NCBI GenBank assembly: GCA_947487155.1
Contig: CANKVS010000008.1
Coordinates: 1-64,000, forward strand
Direction: 5' to 3'
Origin: an uncultured Flaviramulus sp.
GTDB taxonomy: Bacteria; Bacteroidota; Bacteroidia; Flavobacteriales; Flavobacteriaceae
DNA length: 64,000 bases
Each line of letters opens with the position of its first letter. The first letter of the stretch is position 1. Below are positions 63,362-64,000 of this stretch, in pieces. Position numbers and translations under genes: made by a program. Below the pieces are notes generated by a model. That model had not been told where the DNA came from. It ran no database searches and was given only the letters and a program-made list of their open reading frames with translations.

Positions 63362-63523
63362 AATATTAAATTTTTAGATAGTACTAAAGATACTTATTTC
63401 CAGTCAGTTTTCCTAAAGGAATTTTTGTGTACTAGTAACGATTTGAATTTATATAAATTTAACGTATAATCAAAATAATAAAATAATTAGCTTTCTTTTA
63501 AGACTTTACATGTGAATTTTTCA

Positions 63524-63531
63524 TAGTTTTG
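63524..63531 (+). promoter_or_regulatory. -7 box TAGTTTTG
   Basis: A consensus -7 box 78 bp before the start of the last, truncated gene. Confidence 0.5.
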
Positions 63532-63609
63532 GCGCAAAATGCAATTTATAAGCAGATGAAGCATCAATAATTTAAAATTCATCACTTTAAAAACAATAAA
63601 TACAAACAC

Positions 63610-64000
63610 ATGAAACGATTATTACTACTATTATTATTGGTTAGTGCTTTTCAAATGCAAGGGCAAAGTTCTTCAGAATTAATAAAACATTATGAAGCTT
63701 ATTATAAGCAAATGAAGGCGCAAGGCGATGTTCAGGGTATTATAAATGCAATGACTCACTTAAATGTATTAGCACCATCTGAAGCTAGAAAGGACACTTT
63801 AGCTTATATTTATATGAGTGAACAAAAATTTGTTCAAGCTTTAAATACTATTGGTATAGATCCTAAAGTAGACGATTCTGATATTGCTATTGAAGTTAAG
63901 GCACTGTCTTTAAAATCTGTAAAGCAACCCGAATTAGCTTTAAAACATTTTGATAAAATGTTTAAAAAAACGCCTAATGCGCTTATTGCATACGAATTGG
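63610..64000 (+). CDS. Exported TPR-like protein, truncated by the window end
   Basis: An open frame of 130 codons runs off the window. It begins with a signal peptide (MKRLLLLLLLVSAFQMQGQS) and continues as helical, Leu/Ala-rich sequence with repeats like LKHYEAYYKQMKAQGD and ALKHFDKMFKKTPNALIAYE, suggestive of TPR units. In flavobacteria such N-termini often belong to redoxin-domain proteins, but the downstream part is not visible, so no function is assigned. Confidence 0.7.
   Translation, partial: MKRLLLLLLLVSAFQMQGQSSSELIKHYEAYYKQMKAQGDVQGIINAMTHLNVLAPSEARKDTLAYIYMSEQKFVQALNTIGIDPKVDDSDIAIEVKALSLKSVKQPELALKHFDKMFKKTPNALIAYEL

Noticed and set aside
1..64000. CRISPR arrays
   Set aside because: No regularly spaced direct repeats with unique spacers and no cas genes were found; all repeats seen are inverted or single dispersed elements.

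Overview
The window reads as a chromosome segment of a marine-type member of the Flavobacteriaceae (Bacteroidota). The evidence is low G+C, promoters of the TTG-N19-TAnnTTTG type, a SusC/SusD pair with an ECF sigma factor and FecR-type anti-sigma factor, clade II (Sec/lipoprotein type) NosZ, and several dispersed palindromic intergenic repeats. No rRNA operon, prophage, transposase gene or CRISPR array was seen.

Layout. 1-8450: a tRNA-Ser, ansA and tatD, a small retropepsin-like protein, a NarL-type response regulator followed by two tandem short promoter-hairpin units, and the 2-oxoglutarate dehydrogenase genes (sucA, odhB) with an outer-membrane protein. 8452-17461: a nitrous oxide reduction island (Rrf2 regulator, lipoprotein cytochrome c, fasciclin lipoprotein, nosZ, His-rich membrane protein, nosL, a NosL/beta-barrel fusion, nosD, nosF, nosY). 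17840-24921: an ECF sigma/FecR/SusC/SusD uptake locus pointing the other way. 25216-30511: a nitric oxide reduction island (norC, norB, norQ, norD and a di-iron Fe-S repair protein). 30703-39267: polyprenyl synthase, then a TetR-TolC-RND efflux operon interrupted by a four-helix-bundle gene. 39557-43987: aspS, a ClC-type channel, tadA. 44216-51684: the anaerobic ribonucleotide reductase nrdG-nrdD, an unrecognised 604-residue Cys-containing protein, a second Rrf2 regulator, nadA and nadB. 51750-56000: a ThuA-like protein, a short SSB, and a TPR/AraC regulator. 56180-60006: three tandem serine beta-lactamase-like hydrolases, one frameshifted. 60527-61528: an Abi-family HEPN protein with a structured small RNA directly downstream. 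61703-64000: GNAT acetyltransferase, zinc-ribbon protein, CBS protein, and a truncated TPR-like gene.

How the genes work together. NorCB reduces NO to N2O and NosZ reduces N2O to N2. NosL, NosD, NosF, NosY and the barrel fusion are expected to supply copper, and the RIC protein and Rrf2 regulators to deal with NO and Fe-S stress. Anaerobic ribonucleotide reductase makes DNA precursors without oxygen. No nitrate or nitrite reductase gene is in the window. Three promoters (nos operon, norC, and the 604-residue protein) each carry an FNR/CRP-type site (TGAY-N4-RTCA) whose centre lies exactly 33 bp from the centre of the -7 box. This suggests one anoxic regulon that includes the uncharacterised protein.

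The most interesting items are that shared promoter geometry and the unknown gene it controls, the Abi-small RNA pair, the NosL/barrel fusion, and the tandem 152-bp units beside the response regulator.
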